10,967 bases of DNA from Sulfuricystis sp964478415 (GCA_964478415.1 CAYZII010000067.1:1-10967); one strand, 5' to 3'. Positions 1-7,352 are shown, counted from the first letter of the stretch. Notes: generated from the sequence alone by a model not told the origin. A program made the numbers and translations.

Positions 1-7
1 CGGGCGC

Positions 8-13
8 TATAAT
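8..13 (+). promoter_or_regulatory. Consensus -10 element of argS promoter
   Basis: A perfect TATAAT lies 8 bases before the argS ATG. A start about 7 bases downstream of it would fall near position 20, leaving a leader of about 2 bases. No Shine-Dalgarno sequence is visible between the element and the ATG, which fits a leaderless or nearly leaderless transcript. The -35 element would lie outside the window, so the promoter is only half visible. Confidence 0.5.
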
Positions 14-21
14 CTTTCGCC

Positions 22-1758
22 ATGGCCTCCCCATCCTTTGAAATCAAGTCCCATCTGACGGCGTTGCTCGACACAGCGCTCGCGAGCGTCGCACCTGGCC
101 TGACGGTGCCCATCGAGATCGAAAGACCGCGCGATCCCGCGCATGGCGACTTTTCCAGCAGTCTGGCGTTGAAAATCGCCAAGGGCTTGAAGGAAAATCC
201 GCGCAAGATCGCCGAGCGCCTGGTGCGCGAATTGCCGCGCTCGCCCTGGGTGCTGAAAGCCGAGGCGGCCGGTGCCGGCTTCGTCAATTTCACGCTCGCG
301 GCGGCAGCCAAGACGGCGGTGATCCACGCCGTGCTCGCCCAGGGCGAGCGTTTCGGCCAGGGCGCGAAAAAGCCCGGCCGCATCCAGCTGGAGTTCGTTT
401 CGGCCAACCCGACCGGGCCCTTACACGTCGGCCACGGTCGCGGCGCGGCCTTCGGCGCGAGTCTGGCCAATCTGCTGGCCTTTTCCGGCCACAAGGTTTG
501 CCGCGAGTTCTACGTGAATGACGCCGGTCGGCAGATGGACATCCTCGCCGTGTCGACCTGGCTGCGCTATCTGGAAATCTTCGGCGAGATCGTGCCTTTC
601 CCGCCGAATGCCTATCAGGGCGATTATGTGCGCGACATGGCGGCGCAGATCCGCGACGCGCACGGTGACCGCTATGTCCATCCGGCTGCCGCGGTGCTGG
701 CCTGCGTGCCGTCGCTCGAAGCCGATGCCGAGGCGCATCTCGACGGCCTGATCGCATCGGCGAAGGATCTGCTCGGCGAGGAGTGGCATTACATCCATCA
801 GCATGCGCTCGCCGAGCAGCTCGCCGATTGTCGTGCCGATCTCGAAGAATACGGCGTGCATTTCGACTGCTGGTTCTCGGAAAAGAGCCTCTACGACACC
901 GGCATGGTGGCGAAGGCTGTCGCAGAGCTGGAAAAACGCGGTTACATCTACTCGCAGGATGGCGCGAAATGGTTCCGCTCGACGCATTTCGGTGACGAGA
1001 AGGATCGCGTCGTGCAGCGCGAGAATGGTCAGTACACCTATTTCGCCTCCGACATCGCCTACCACTGGAACAAGTTCGAGCGTGGCTTCACGAAGATCAT
1101 CGACGTCTGGGGGGCCGACCACCACGGCTACATTCCCCGCGTCAGGGGGGCATTGCAGGCGCTCGGTCTCGACGCCGAGGCACTCGAAGTGGCGCTGGTG
1201 CAGTTCGTCAGCCTCTACCGCGGCAGCGAGAAGGTGTCGATGTCTACACGCGCCGGCTCCTATGTCACGCTGCGCGAGTTGCGCGAAGAGGTCGGCAATG
1301 ACGCCTGCCGTTTCTTTTATCTGCTCAGCAAGCAGGACAAGCCGCTCGATTTCGATCTCGAACTGGCCAAGCGCCAGTCGAACGAAAACCCGGTCTATTA
1401 CGTGCAATACGCCCATGCGCGCATCTCCAGTGTCCTGAAACAGTGGGGCGGCGATCCGGCCAGCCTGGTCGGTGCGGATCTCACGCCGCTGACAGGCGAA
1501 CGCGAACTGAAGCTCTGCGCCAAGCTCGCGGAATTCCCGGAACTGATCGAAAGCGCTGCGCAAGAACGTGCGCCGCACGCACTGGCTTTCTGGTTGCGCG
1601 AACTGGCGGCGGAATTCCATGCCTGGTACAACGCCGAGCGGCTGCTGGTGGAGGATGACGCACTGAAACGGGCGCGTCTGGCGCTCGCACTGGCGGTGCG
1701 CCAGGTGATCGCCAACGGCCTCTACATCCTTGGCGTTACCGCGCCCGAAGCGATGTGA
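22..1758 (+). CDS. argS: Arginyl-tRNA synthetase (class I)
   Basis: ArgS charges tRNA-Arg with arginine using ATP in the cytoplasm. The 578-residue product has normal length and domain order. An N-terminal Add-1-type domain that contacts the tRNA elbow covers about residues 1-110. The Rossmann catalytic core follows, with the HIGH-type signature as HVGH (135-138) inside ANPTGPLHVGHGRG. A helical anticodon-binding domain (DALR type) lies from about residue 455 to the end. The KMSKS loop is degenerate, KVSMSTR at 404-410. Degenerate KMSKS loops are known in many ArgS, so this is not a defect. ATG at 22 is the only credible start and gives a typical N-terminus, but it has no ribosome-binding site and sits 8 bases from a TATAAT element. 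The SPOR-protein gene starts 25 bases downstream and is probably co-transcribed. Confidence 0.97.
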   Translation: MASPSFEIKSHLTALLDTALASVAPGLTVPIEIERPRDPAHGDFSSSLALKIAKGLKENPRKIAERLVRELPRSPWVLKAEAAGAGFVNFTLAAAAKTAVIHAVLAQGERFGQGAKKPGRIQLEFVSANPTGPLHVGHGRGAAFGASLANLLAFSGHKVCREFYVNDAGRQMDILAVSTWLRYLEIFGEIVPFPPNAYQGDYVRDMAAQIRDAHGDRYVHPAAAVLACVPSLEADAEAHLDGLIASAKDLLGEEWHYIHQHALAEQLADCRADLEEYGVHFDCWFSEKSLYDTGMVAKAVAELEKRGYIYSQDGAKWFRSTHFGDEKDRVVQRENGQYTYFASDIAYHWNKFERGFTKIIDVWGADHHGYIPRVRGALQALGLDAEALEVALVQFVSLYRGSEKVSMSTRAGSYVTLRELREEVGNDACRFFYLLSKQDKPLDFDLELAKRQSNENPVYYVQYAHARISSVLKQWGGDPASLVGADLTPLTGERELKLCAKLAEFPELIESAAQERAPHALAFWLRELAAEFHAWYNAERLLVEDDALKRARLALALAVRQVIANGLYILGVTAPEAM

Positions 1759-1771
1759 GCGCGAATTGCCC

Positions 1772-1777
1772 AAGGGA
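1772..1777 (+). promoter_or_regulatory. Ribosome-binding site deciding the SPOR-protein start
   Basis: AAGGGA directly abuts an ATG at 1778 but lies 6 bases before the ATG at 1784. The spacing favours 1784 as the true start, two codons inside the longer possibility. Confidence 0.55.
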
Positions 1778-1783
1778 ATGCGG

Positions 1784-2323
1784 ATGAACGGCAGGCAACG
1801 CGGCGGTACCCTGATCGGTCTGATGCTGGGCATCCTCGTCGGCGTGCTGATCTCGTTCGGCGTCGTCTGGTATCTGAACAAGACGCCGCTGCCCTTCACC
1901 GAAAAAGTGACGAAGCCGGAAACGGCGGCGGGCGGCAAGGAACCTGTGGCATTGCCGGGCAAGCCGGGCGACAAGCCGGCGGGCGGCGAACGCAAGTTCG
2001 ACTTCTATCGGATCCTCGAAGGCGAGAAGTCGCCCGCGCCGGCCGCAGCACCCCCTGCCGAGCCGCCGGCCAAGACCGAAGCCGCGGGCGGTGGTGCCAT
2101 CTACCTGCAGGTCGGCGCCTTTCAGAAGAAAACCGATGCCGATGCCTTGCGCGCACGACTTGCGATGCTCGGTTTCGAAGCCGGCGTGCTCCATGCAGAA
2201 GTCCCTGGCAAAGGGGAAGTGCATCGCGTGCGCATCGGTCCTTTCGCGTCGATGGAAGAATTGAACCGCGCGCGCAGCGAGTTGTCCGAACAGGGTGTCC
2301 AAACCACGGTGGTTCGCAACTAG
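1784..2323 (+). CDS. SPOR-domain membrane protein (FtsN/DedD-like)
   Basis: The predicted 179-residue bitopic inner-membrane protein has a short basic cytoplasmic N-terminus and one hydrophobic segment at about residues 8-30 (TLIGLMLGILVGVLISFGVV). An Ala/Pro/Lys-rich periplasmic linker runs to about residue 102. A C-terminal SPOR domain from about residue 104 to the end shows YLQVGAFQ at its first strand and VRIGPF at a later one. SPOR domains bind peptidoglycan stripped of stem peptides at division septa, so a role in the divisome or envelope is likely. The ATG at 1784 is preferred because of the ribosome-binding-site spacing. The gene lies between argS and dsbA. It resembles FtsN/DedD in architecture only, so a specific name is not justified. 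Confidence 0.88.
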   Translation: MNGRQRGGTLIGLMLGILVGVLISFGVVWYLNKTPLPFTEKVTKPETAAGGKEPVALPGKPGDKPAGGERKFDFYRILEGEKSPAPAAAPPAEPPAKTEAAGGGAIYLQVGAFQKKTDADALRARLAMLGFEAGVLHAEVPGKGEVHRVRIGPFASMEELNRARSELSEQGVQTTVVRN

Positions 2324-2332
2324 CCGCCTGAC

Positions 2333-2361
2333 GTGCCCACTTCCCACGGGCCGACGGGCAC
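2333..2361 (+). repeat. Inverted repeat (hairpin) before dsbA
   Basis: GTGCCC (2333-2338) and GGGCAC (2356-2361) are perfect inverted arms around a 17-base loop. The loop contains a smaller CCC/GGG pairing, and an alternative GCCC/GGGC fold is also possible. The structure ends right before the dsbA ribosome-binding site and has no following T-run. It is therefore not a typical terminator. It could be an mRNA stability or processing element, or chance in GC-rich DNA. Confidence 0.3.
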
Positions 2362-2376
2362 AGGAAAGGAAAACGC

Positions 2377-3042
2377 ATGAAACTCACCAGACTCCTCTTA
2401 ACCGCAGTCACTCTTGGCCTGCTGACCCTGACGCCGGCGTTCGCCGCCGACCCGGTCGAAGGCCGCAATTACCATCGTCTGCAGATGCCGCAGCCCACCG
2501 AGGCGAATGGCAAGGTGGAGGTAATCGAATTCTTCTGGTATGGCTGCCCGCATTGCATGAAGTTCGAGCCCTTGCTCAAAGCCTGGGTGAAGAAGCTGCC
2601 CGCCGATGTCAGTTTCAAGAAGGTGCCGGCGATCCTCAGCGAGAGCTGGGCGCCTGGCGCGCGCCTGTTCTATACACTGGAAGCGATGGGCGTGCTCGAG
2701 CGAGTGCATGATGATGTGTTCGCGGCGATGATCAATCAACGCCTCAACTTGGGCAACGAGAACGTTCTTTTCGACTGGATCGCGAACAAAGGTATCGACC
2801 GCAAGGCATTTGCTGACACCTACAAATCCTTCAGCATCGATGCCAAGGTGCGGCGCGCCGCGGAAATGACACAGGAATATGGTTTCAGTGGCGTGCCGGC
2901 GCTCGTCATCGGGGGCAAGTACAGTCCCGGCCCGGAACTGCAGTCCTATCAGCACATGCTGGAGGTGGCCGATTTCCTGATCGCGAAGAATCGCGCCGAA
3001 CTGAAGCAAGCCCCGGCATCGCAGAAACCGTCCAAGAAGTAG
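2377..3042 (+). CDS. dsbA: Thiol:disulfide interchange protein DsbA
   Basis: DsbA is a periplasmic oxidant that donates its disulfide to newly exported proteins and is reoxidised by DsbB. The 221-residue precursor begins with a clear Sec signal peptide: basic MKLTR, a hydrophobic core, and likely cleavage after PAFA at residue 23. The thioredoxin-fold active site is FFWYGCPHC, with the redox pair C57/C60 and the CPHC dipeptide typical of strongly oxidising DsbA. The cis-proline is P174 in SGVPALVIGGKY. A helical insertion lies between these two parts, as expected. A strong ribosome-binding site, AGGAAAGGA at 2362-2370, lies 6 bases before the ATG. The gene sits downstream of the SPOR gene and 4 bases before the proposed start of the SDR gene, suggesting one transcript. 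I see no cysteines beyond the active-site pair. Confidence 0.96.
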   Translation: MKLTRLLLTAVTLGLLTLTPAFAADPVEGRNYHRLQMPQPTEANGKVEVIEFFWYGCPHCMKFEPLLKAWVKKLPADVSFKKVPAILSESWAPGARLFYTLEAMGVLERVHDDVFAAMINQRLNLGNENVLFDWIANKGIDRKAFADTYKSFSIDAKVRRAAEMTQEYGFSGVPALVIGGKYSPGPELQSYQHMLEVADFLIAKNRAELKQAPASQKPSKK

Positions 3043-3046
3043 GCAT

Positions 3047-3811
3047 CTGAAAACCGTTTTCATCACTGGTGCTTCTTCCGGCATCGGCGCAGCCCTGGCG
3101 CGCTACTACGCTGTGCAAGGCGCCGTGCTGGGGCTGGCCGCACGACGTCAGGATGCCTTGCAGACCTTGGCCGCCGGCCTGGCCGTCCCCTGTCACGTTT
3201 ATGCGCTCGATGTCGCCGATGCCGCTGCGGTGCAGGCGGCGGGCGCCGATTTCATCGCGCGGGCGGGTGTGCCGGATATCGTCATCGCCAATGCCGGCGT
3301 CTCGGTCGGCACCCTGACCGAAGCGGCCGAAGATCTGCCGGCCTTCAGACGGGTGCTCGAGACCAATGTGCTGGGCCTCGTGCATACCTTCCAGCCCTTC
3401 GTCGAACCGATGCGGCAGGCCAGACGCGGTCGTCTGGTGGGCATCGCCTCGGTGGCCGGCCTCCGCGGTCTGCCCGGTGCGAGTGCCTACTCTGCTTCGA
3501 AGGCCGCCGCGATCGCTTATCTGGAAAGTCTGCGCGTCGAACTGAAGGGGAGTGGCGTGAAAGTCGTCACCATCGCGCCCGGTTACATCGCGACGCCGAT
3601 GACCGAGAAAAACCCCTACCGAATGCCGTTTCTGATGCCGGTGGACGCCGCGGCGCGCTCGATCGCGCGGTACATCGAAAAAGGCGCGCGCTTTGCCGTG
3701 ATGCCCTGGCAGATGAGGGTGGTTGCCGCCGTGCTGAAATGGCTGCCGCGCCCGATCTATGATCGTCTGGCGGCGCAGGCCGGCCGCAAGCCGCGTGGCA
3801 CCTTGCGTTGA
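3047..3811 (+). CDS. Short-chain dehydrogenase/reductase, likely CTG start
   Basis: This classical SDR of about 254 residues is an NAD(P)-dependent oxidoreductase with unknown substrate. It shows the cofactor glycine motif TGASSGIG (7-14), NAG (82-84), the catalytic S135, Y148 and K152 (YSASK), and a PGYIATPM stretch. The reading frame is open from 3005 but has no ATG, GTG or TTG until GTG at 3113. That GTG would delete the first strand and the whole TGxxxGIG loop. The first codon that gives a normal SDR start (M-K-T-V-F-I-T-G) is CTG at 3047. An AAGAAG sequence 7 bases upstream, inside the end of dsbA, could serve as a ribosome-binding site. I therefore annotate from 3047. A gene caller limited to common starts would report 3113-3811. 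A sequencing error or truncated protein remains possible. It is probably co-transcribed with dsbA. Confidence 0.85.
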   Translation: MKTVFITGASSGIGAALARYYAVQGAVLGLAARRQDALQTLAAGLAVPCHVYALDVADAAAVQAAGADFIARAGVPDIVIANAGVSVGTLTEAAEDLPAFRRVLETNVLGLVHTFQPFVEPMRQARRGRLVGIASVAGLRGLPGASAYSASKAAAIAYLESLRVELKGSGVKVVTIAPGYIATPMTEKNPYRMPFLMPVDAAARSIARYIEKGARFAVMPWQMRVVAAVLKWLPRPIYDRLAAQAGRKPRGTLR

Positions 3812-3835
3812 GCCAGCGATATGGTTTCACCAACG

Positions 3836-3849
3836 TTGATCCAGGTCAA
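3836..3849 (+). promoter_or_regulatory. FNR/ANR binding site upstream of ubiUVT
   Basis: TTGAT-CCAG-GTCAA matches the FNR consensus TTGAT-N4-ATCAA at 9 of 10 defined bases. Its centre (3842.5) is 41.5 bases upstream of the transcription start predicted from the TATATT at 3872-3877. That is the class II position, where FNR-type activators overlap a poor -35 element. FNR control of ubiUV is established in Escherichia coli; the site here is inferred from sequence. Confidence 0.75.
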
Positions 3850-3871
3850 GCCTTGGCAGGGCCGGCAGCCA

Positions 3872-3877
3872 TATATT
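3872..3877 (+). promoter_or_regulatory. -10 element of the ubiU promoter
   Basis: TATATT (5 of 6 matches to TATAAT) lies in a short AT-rich island. With 17-bp spacing the -35 position would read AGCCTT, which is poor and fits activator dependence. The predicted start near 3883-3884 leaves a 5' leader of about 21 bases before the ubiU ATG, with no strong Shine-Dalgarno sequence. Confidence 0.6.
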
Positions 3878-3904
3878 TAGTTACTTTTTTCCGCAAAGCG
3901 CGCA

Positions 3905-4912
3905 ATGAGTGTTTCTTTTGAACTGGTCTGTCCCGCCGGCGGCTTGCCGGCACTGAAAGCGGCCGTCGACAATGGCGCCGACTGCGTCTATACCGGTTTT
4001 CGCGACGCCACCAACGCGCGCAATTTCACCGGCCTCAATTTTGACGACAAAAGCCTGCAGGAAGGCATCGCCTATGCCCACCGCCGCGGCGTCAAGGTAC
4101 TGCTGGCGCTCAATACCTACCCACAGGCCGACAATTGGCCCGGATGGACTGCCGCTGTCGACAAGGCCGCGGCCTTCGGCGTCGATGCGGTGATCCTCGC
4201 CGATCCCGGTTTGATGGACTATGCACGCCGCAGCCATCCGCAACTCAGACTGCATCTGTCGGTGCAGGGGTCGGCGACCAATTACGAGGCGATCAACTTC
4301 TACCACGAGCGCTTCGGCATCCAGCGCGCGGTGCTGCCGCGCGTGCTCTCGCTCGCCCAGGTCGAACACGTGGTGAAACACACGCCGGTCGAGATCGAGG
4401 TATTCGGTTTCGGTGGCCTATGCGTGATGGTCGAAGGCCGCTGCGCGCTGTCCGCCTATGCCACCGGCACCTCGCCGAATTGTCAGGGCGCCTGCTCGCC
4501 TGGCAAGGCGGTGCGCTACGAGGAGACACCCCAAGGGATGGAGACGCGGCTCAATGGCGTGTTGATCGATCGTTTTGCGCCCAATGAACGCGCCGGTTAC
4601 CCGACGCTGTGCAAGGGCCGTTTCGAGGTCGATGAGGAGACCTACTACGCGATCGAGGAGCCGACCAGCCTCAATACGCTGGAGCTCCTGCCGGCGCTCC
4701 TCAAGGCGGGTGTCAAGGCGCTGAAGATCGAAGGTCGGCAGCGCAGTCCTGCCTATGTCGCGCAGGTGACGCGCGTCTGGCGTCAGGCGATCGACGCCTG
4801 CCTGCGCGATCTGGAACACTTCCAGCCGGCACCGGCTTGGATGGCAGAGCTGAACAAGGTCTCGGAAGGCCACAGCGCGACCCTCGGGGCTTACAATCGG
4901 CCGTGGAAATGA
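3905..4912 (+). CDS. ubiU: UbiU, O2-independent ubiquinone hydroxylation subunit (U32 family)
   Basis: UbiU belongs to the peptidase U32 family. With UbiV it forms an iron-sulfur heterodimer needed for the hydroxylation steps of ubiquinone synthesis without oxygen. The 335-residue product begins FELVCPAGGLPALKAAVDNG and carries the family signatures LPRVLSLAQV and KIEGRQRSPAYVAQV. Four cysteines suited to a [4Fe-4S] cluster are C173, C180, C197 and C236. Each lies four residues beyond the E. coli ligand positions as I remember them (169, 176, 193, 232), and the N-terminus here is four residues longer. C193 is an additional nearby cysteine. The gene is first behind an FNR-type promoter and its TGA overlaps the ubiV ATG (ATGA). 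The other U32 families (YegQ/TrhP, RlhA) are less likely given the adjacent ubiV and ubiT. Confidence 0.95.
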   Translation: MSVSFELVCPAGGLPALKAAVDNGADCVYTGFRDATNARNFTGLNFDDKSLQEGIAYAHRRGVKVLLALNTYPQADNWPGWTAAVDKAAAFGVDAVILADPGLMDYARRSHPQLRLHLSVQGSATNYEAINFYHERFGIQRAVLPRVLSLAQVEHVVKHTPVEIEVFGFGGLCVMVEGRCALSAYATGTSPNCQGACSPGKAVRYEETPQGMETRLNGVLIDRFAPNERAGYPTLCKGRFEVDEETYYAIEEPTSLNTLELLPALLKAGVKALKIEGRQRSPAYVAQVTRVWRQAIDACLRDLEHFQPAPAWMAELNKVSEGHSATLGAYNRPWK

Positions 4913-5790
4913 AACTCGCCCTCGGTCCTTTGCTCTATTACTGGCCACGCCAACGCGTGCTGGATTTTTATGCCGAGATCGCCGAGCTACCGGTCGATGT
5001 CGTCTATCTCGGCGAGGCGGTCTGCTCGCGCCGTCACGAAATGCGCCTCGACGACTGGCTCGAGGTGGCTGGGGCGCTTGCCGATGCCGGCAAGGAAGTC
5101 GTGCTCTCGACGCTGCCGCTGATCGAGTCCGAATCGGATTTGAAGGCAGTGCGCCGCCTGATCGATGCCGCCTGCGACGATGACCGTCTGCGTGTCGAAG
5201 CCAACGAGATGGGCGCGGTACGCCTGCTGGCCGAACGCGGCCAGCGCTTCGTCGCCGGACCGACGCTGAACATCTTCAATCATCAGACATTGAAAATCCT
5301 CGCCGATTGCGGCGCGATGCGCTGGGTGATGCCTCCCGAGATGGGGCGCAGCGCGCTGACGGGCCTGTTGCGGTCGCGCCCGACTCAGATCGAGACCGAG
5401 GTTTTTGCCCACGGCCGCCTGCCGCTCGCTTATTCGGCGCGCTGCTTCACCGCGCGGCGTTACCGCTTGCAGAAGGATACCTGCGAGTTCCGCTGCATCG
5501 GCTTTCCCGACGGGCTGCTGGTCAAGACACGCGAAGGCCAGCCTTTCCTGACGCTGAACGGCATCCAGACGCAATCGGCCAAGCTCTACCATCTGGAACG
5601 CGAGTTGCCGGAGCTTGCCTCCCTCGGCGTTGACGTGATCCGTCTGTCGCCCCAGTCCGAAGGAATGACCGATCTGATCCTCGGCTACCGCGCCCTGCTG
5701 GCGGGAGAAGGGGCAGCGCTGCCGGCCGGCGATTACTGCAATGGCTTCTGGTACGATCGTCCCGGTCTCGATTGGGTGGTGACGCAATGA
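4909..5790 (+). CDS. ubiV: UbiV, O2-independent ubiquinone hydroxylation subunit (U32 family)
   Basis: UbiV is the second U32-family subunit of the anaerobic ubiquinone hydroxylation complex. The 293-residue product starts MKLALGPLLYYWPRQRVLDF. I chose the ATG at 4909 because it forms an ATGA overlap with the ubiU stop and gives the family N-terminus; the upstream in-frame ATG at 4837 lies deep inside ubiU. The candidate [4Fe-4S] ligands are C39 (GEAVCSRRHEM), C179 (SARCFTARRY), C192 and C196 (KDTCEFRCIG). This spacing agrees with the E. coli protein as I recall it (39, 180, 193, 197). The sequence GPTLNIFNHQTLK matches the U32 barrel core. There is no clear ribosome-binding site, so translation probably depends on coupling to ubiU. 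The stop overlaps ubiT by another ATGA. Confidence 0.95.
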   Translation: MKLALGPLLYYWPRQRVLDFYAEIAELPVDVVYLGEAVCSRRHEMRLDDWLEVAGALADAGKEVVLSTLPLIESESDLKAVRRLIDAACDDDRLRVEANEMGAVRLLAERGQRFVAGPTLNIFNHQTLKILADCGAMRWVMPPEMGRSALTGLLRSRPTQIETEVFAHGRLPLAYSARCFTARRYRLQKDTCEFRCIGFPDGLLVKTREGQPFLTLNGIQTQSAKLYHLERELPELASLGVDVIRLSPQSEGMTDLILGYRALLAGEGAALPAGDYCNGFWYDRPGLDWVVTQ

Positions 5791-6281
5791 TACGCAACTT
5801 CAAAATCCCGGATTTCACTTTTCCTGCCCCGCTGGCCAAACTGGGCGAACGTCTGCCGCAACTGCCGCCGACGCTGGCGCTGGTGACCGGCCTCAACCTC
5901 GCGCTCGGCCGCCTGATCCCACGCGAGCCGCTCGAGATGCTGCAAGGCAAACGTTTCACGATCCGCGTCAAGGATGCCGGCATGACGCTGCGCTTTACCT
6001 ACAACGGCCGCGGTTTTCATCCCGTTTTCGACCCCCGTCCCGCCGACCTGACGGTCACCGCGCGCGCGCGCGACTTTCTCGCGCTCTTGATGCGCGAGGA
6101 AGATCCGGACACGCTGTTCTTCAACCGGCGCCTGGTGATGGAAGGCGACACCGACCTCGGCCTGCTGGTCAAGAATACGCTCGATGCCGTGGAGCTGCCG
6201 CGTTTCGATCCGGCACGGCTCACACCCGCCGAGCTGCTCGCCCTTTGCGTTCGGCGCCTGGCGACGCCCCGCAGCATCTGA
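5787..6281 (+). CDS. ubiT: UbiT, SCP2-domain accessory factor for anaerobic ubiquinone synthesis
   Basis: UbiT is a sterol-carrier-protein-2 (SCP2) domain protein needed for anaerobic ubiquinone synthesis. It is thought to bind the lipid intermediates as UbiJ does in the aerobic pathway. The product has 164 residues, near the usual length. An amphipathic N-terminal helix region (about 1-45) precedes the SCP2 fold. That fold shows alternating strands (RFTIRVKDAGMTLRFTYNG), PADLTVTARARDFLALL, and the FFNRRLVMEGDTDLGLLVKN segment, which closely matches the family. The ATG at 5787 is chosen because it overlaps the ubiV stop as ATGA. The conserved ubiU-ubiV-ubiT trio supports the assignment more strongly than this short domain alone. 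The next gene starts 21 bases downstream. Confidence 0.92.
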   Translation: MIRNFKIPDFTFPAPLAKLGERLPQLPPTLALVTGLNLALGRLIPREPLEMLQGKRFTIRVKDAGMTLRFTYNGRGFHPVFDPRPADLTVTARARDFLALLMREEDPDTLFFNRRLVMEGDTDLGLLVKNTLDAVELPRFDPARLTPAELLALCVRRLATPRSI

Positions 6282-6302
6282 ATCGGCATTTTCGGCGTTG
6301 GC

Positions 6303-7352
6303 GTGACGGCACGGGAAAGCAACCTGCCCCTGAAACTGGCCCTCGCCTGGACGCTGCTGATCCTCTATGCCAGCCTTTACCCGCTCTCTGGCTGGCGTGA
6401 TGTCGGCATCTCGCCGTTTGCCTTTCTTGCCGCCGGCTGGCCGCGCTATTTCACCGGTTTCGATCTGACCGTCAATCTGCTCGCCTATCTGCCGCTTGGC
6501 CTGTTCTGGGCAGCGGCGCTGCTCTTGCGCTTGCCAACCATTCTGGCCTTTCTGGGCGCACTCTTCATCGGCAGCAGCCTGAGCCTCGGGGTCGAAGCCG
6601 CGCAGAGCTATCTACCCAGCCGGGTGCCCTCGAATCTCGATTTCGCCTGCAATACGCTCGGCACCACCTGCGGCGCGCTGCTGGGCATTCGCTGGGGGCG
6701 GGCGCTGCGCGATGGCGGGCGGCTGCATCGTTGGCGCAATGACCGTTTCATGCCTGGCGCGTCGGGCGATTTCGGTCTGTTACTGGTCGCGCTGTGGCTG
6801 CTCACCCAGCTCAATCCGGAGAACATGCTGTTTGGTAGCGGCAATCTGCGCAGCCTGATCGGCCTGCCGCCGGCATTGCCGTTCGAGGCCGCGCGCTTTG
6901 GCCGCTTCGAACTGACAGTGGTGGCCATGCAGACCTTGGCTGTTGCGTTGATCGGTGCGCGGCTGGCGCGACGTCACCCGGTTCGCCTGCCGCTGGCGTT
7001 GCTCTCGGCCGGTCTGATCGTCAAGAGTGCGGCCTTCCTCGTCCTGATGCAGGGCGCGCACGGGCTGGTCTGGGCGACACCGGCCAGCCTGGGGGGGCTC
7101 GCCCTCGGTGTGGTTCTCTGGGGTGTGGCGATGACGCTCGCTCCTGGCTTGCGTCCAGCCATGGCCGCACTGGCGCTGATGCTCGCGACGGTTATTGCGA
7201 ATCTAATGCCCGACAATCCCTATCAGGTCGACACCCTGCGTATCTGGCAGCAGGGGCATTTCCTCAATTTCAACGGCCTGATCAGGCTTTGCAGCGCCCT
7301 GTGGCCTTTCCTTGCCCTGCCGTGGTTGATGCTTACCCGGAGCGAACGATGA
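6303..7352 (+). CDS. VanZ-like polytopic membrane protein
   Basis: This 349-residue integral membrane protein starts at GTG 6303, the first usual start after the ubiT stop. The first half fits the VanZ-like family: a first membrane helix at about residues 10-28; D54, N58, P64 and G66 in DLTVNLLAYLPLGLFWA; another helix at about 79-96; then E98, Q101, P105, R107, S110, D113 and N117 in the EAAQSYLPSRVPS region and following NTLG. The second half (about 155-349) has further hydrophobic segments and is longer than the minimal VanZ domain. The function of most VanZ-like proteins is unknown; VanZ itself gives low-level teicoplanin resistance. No resistance role is implied here. Its position 21 bases after ubiT and its ATGA overlap with the next gene suggest one transcript. 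No strong ribosome-binding site is visible. Confidence 0.85.
   Translation: MTARESNLPLKLALAWTLLILYASLYPLSGWRDVGISPFAFLAAGWPRYFTGFDLTVNLLAYLPLGLFWAAALLLRLPTILAFLGALFIGSSLSLGVEAAQSYLPSRVPSNLDFACNTLGTTCGALLGIRWGRALRDGGRLHRWRNDRFMPGASGDFGLLLVALWLLTQLNPENMLFGSGNLRSLIGLPPALPFEAARFGRFELTVVAMQTLAVALIGARLARRHPVRLPLALLSAGLIVKSAAFLVLMQGAHGLVWATPASLGGLALGVVLWGVAMTLAPGLRPAMAALALMLATVIANLMPDNPYQVDTLRIWQQGHFLNFNGLIRLCSALWPFLALPWLMLTRSER

Noticed and set aside
1231..1251. Broken ArgS because KMSKS reads KVSMSTR
   Set aside because: Degenerate KMSKS loops are normal in many ArgS, and the rest of the enzyme is full length.
421..1995. A 524-codon minus-strand frame across argS and the SPOR gene
   Set aside because: The + strand encodes conserved ArgS motifs throughout. 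The antisense product shows no known motif and crosses a gene boundary on the opposite strand.
2398..3084. Minus-strand frame opposite dsbA
   Set aside because: DsbA has a signal peptide, CPHC site and cis-proline on the + strand. The opposite frame is a shadow.
6059..6070. Alternating CG run of 12 bases in ubiT
   Set aside because: It encodes conserved-looking Ala/Arg codons in a GC-rich gene. Z-DNA potential is possible, but nothing else supports a function.
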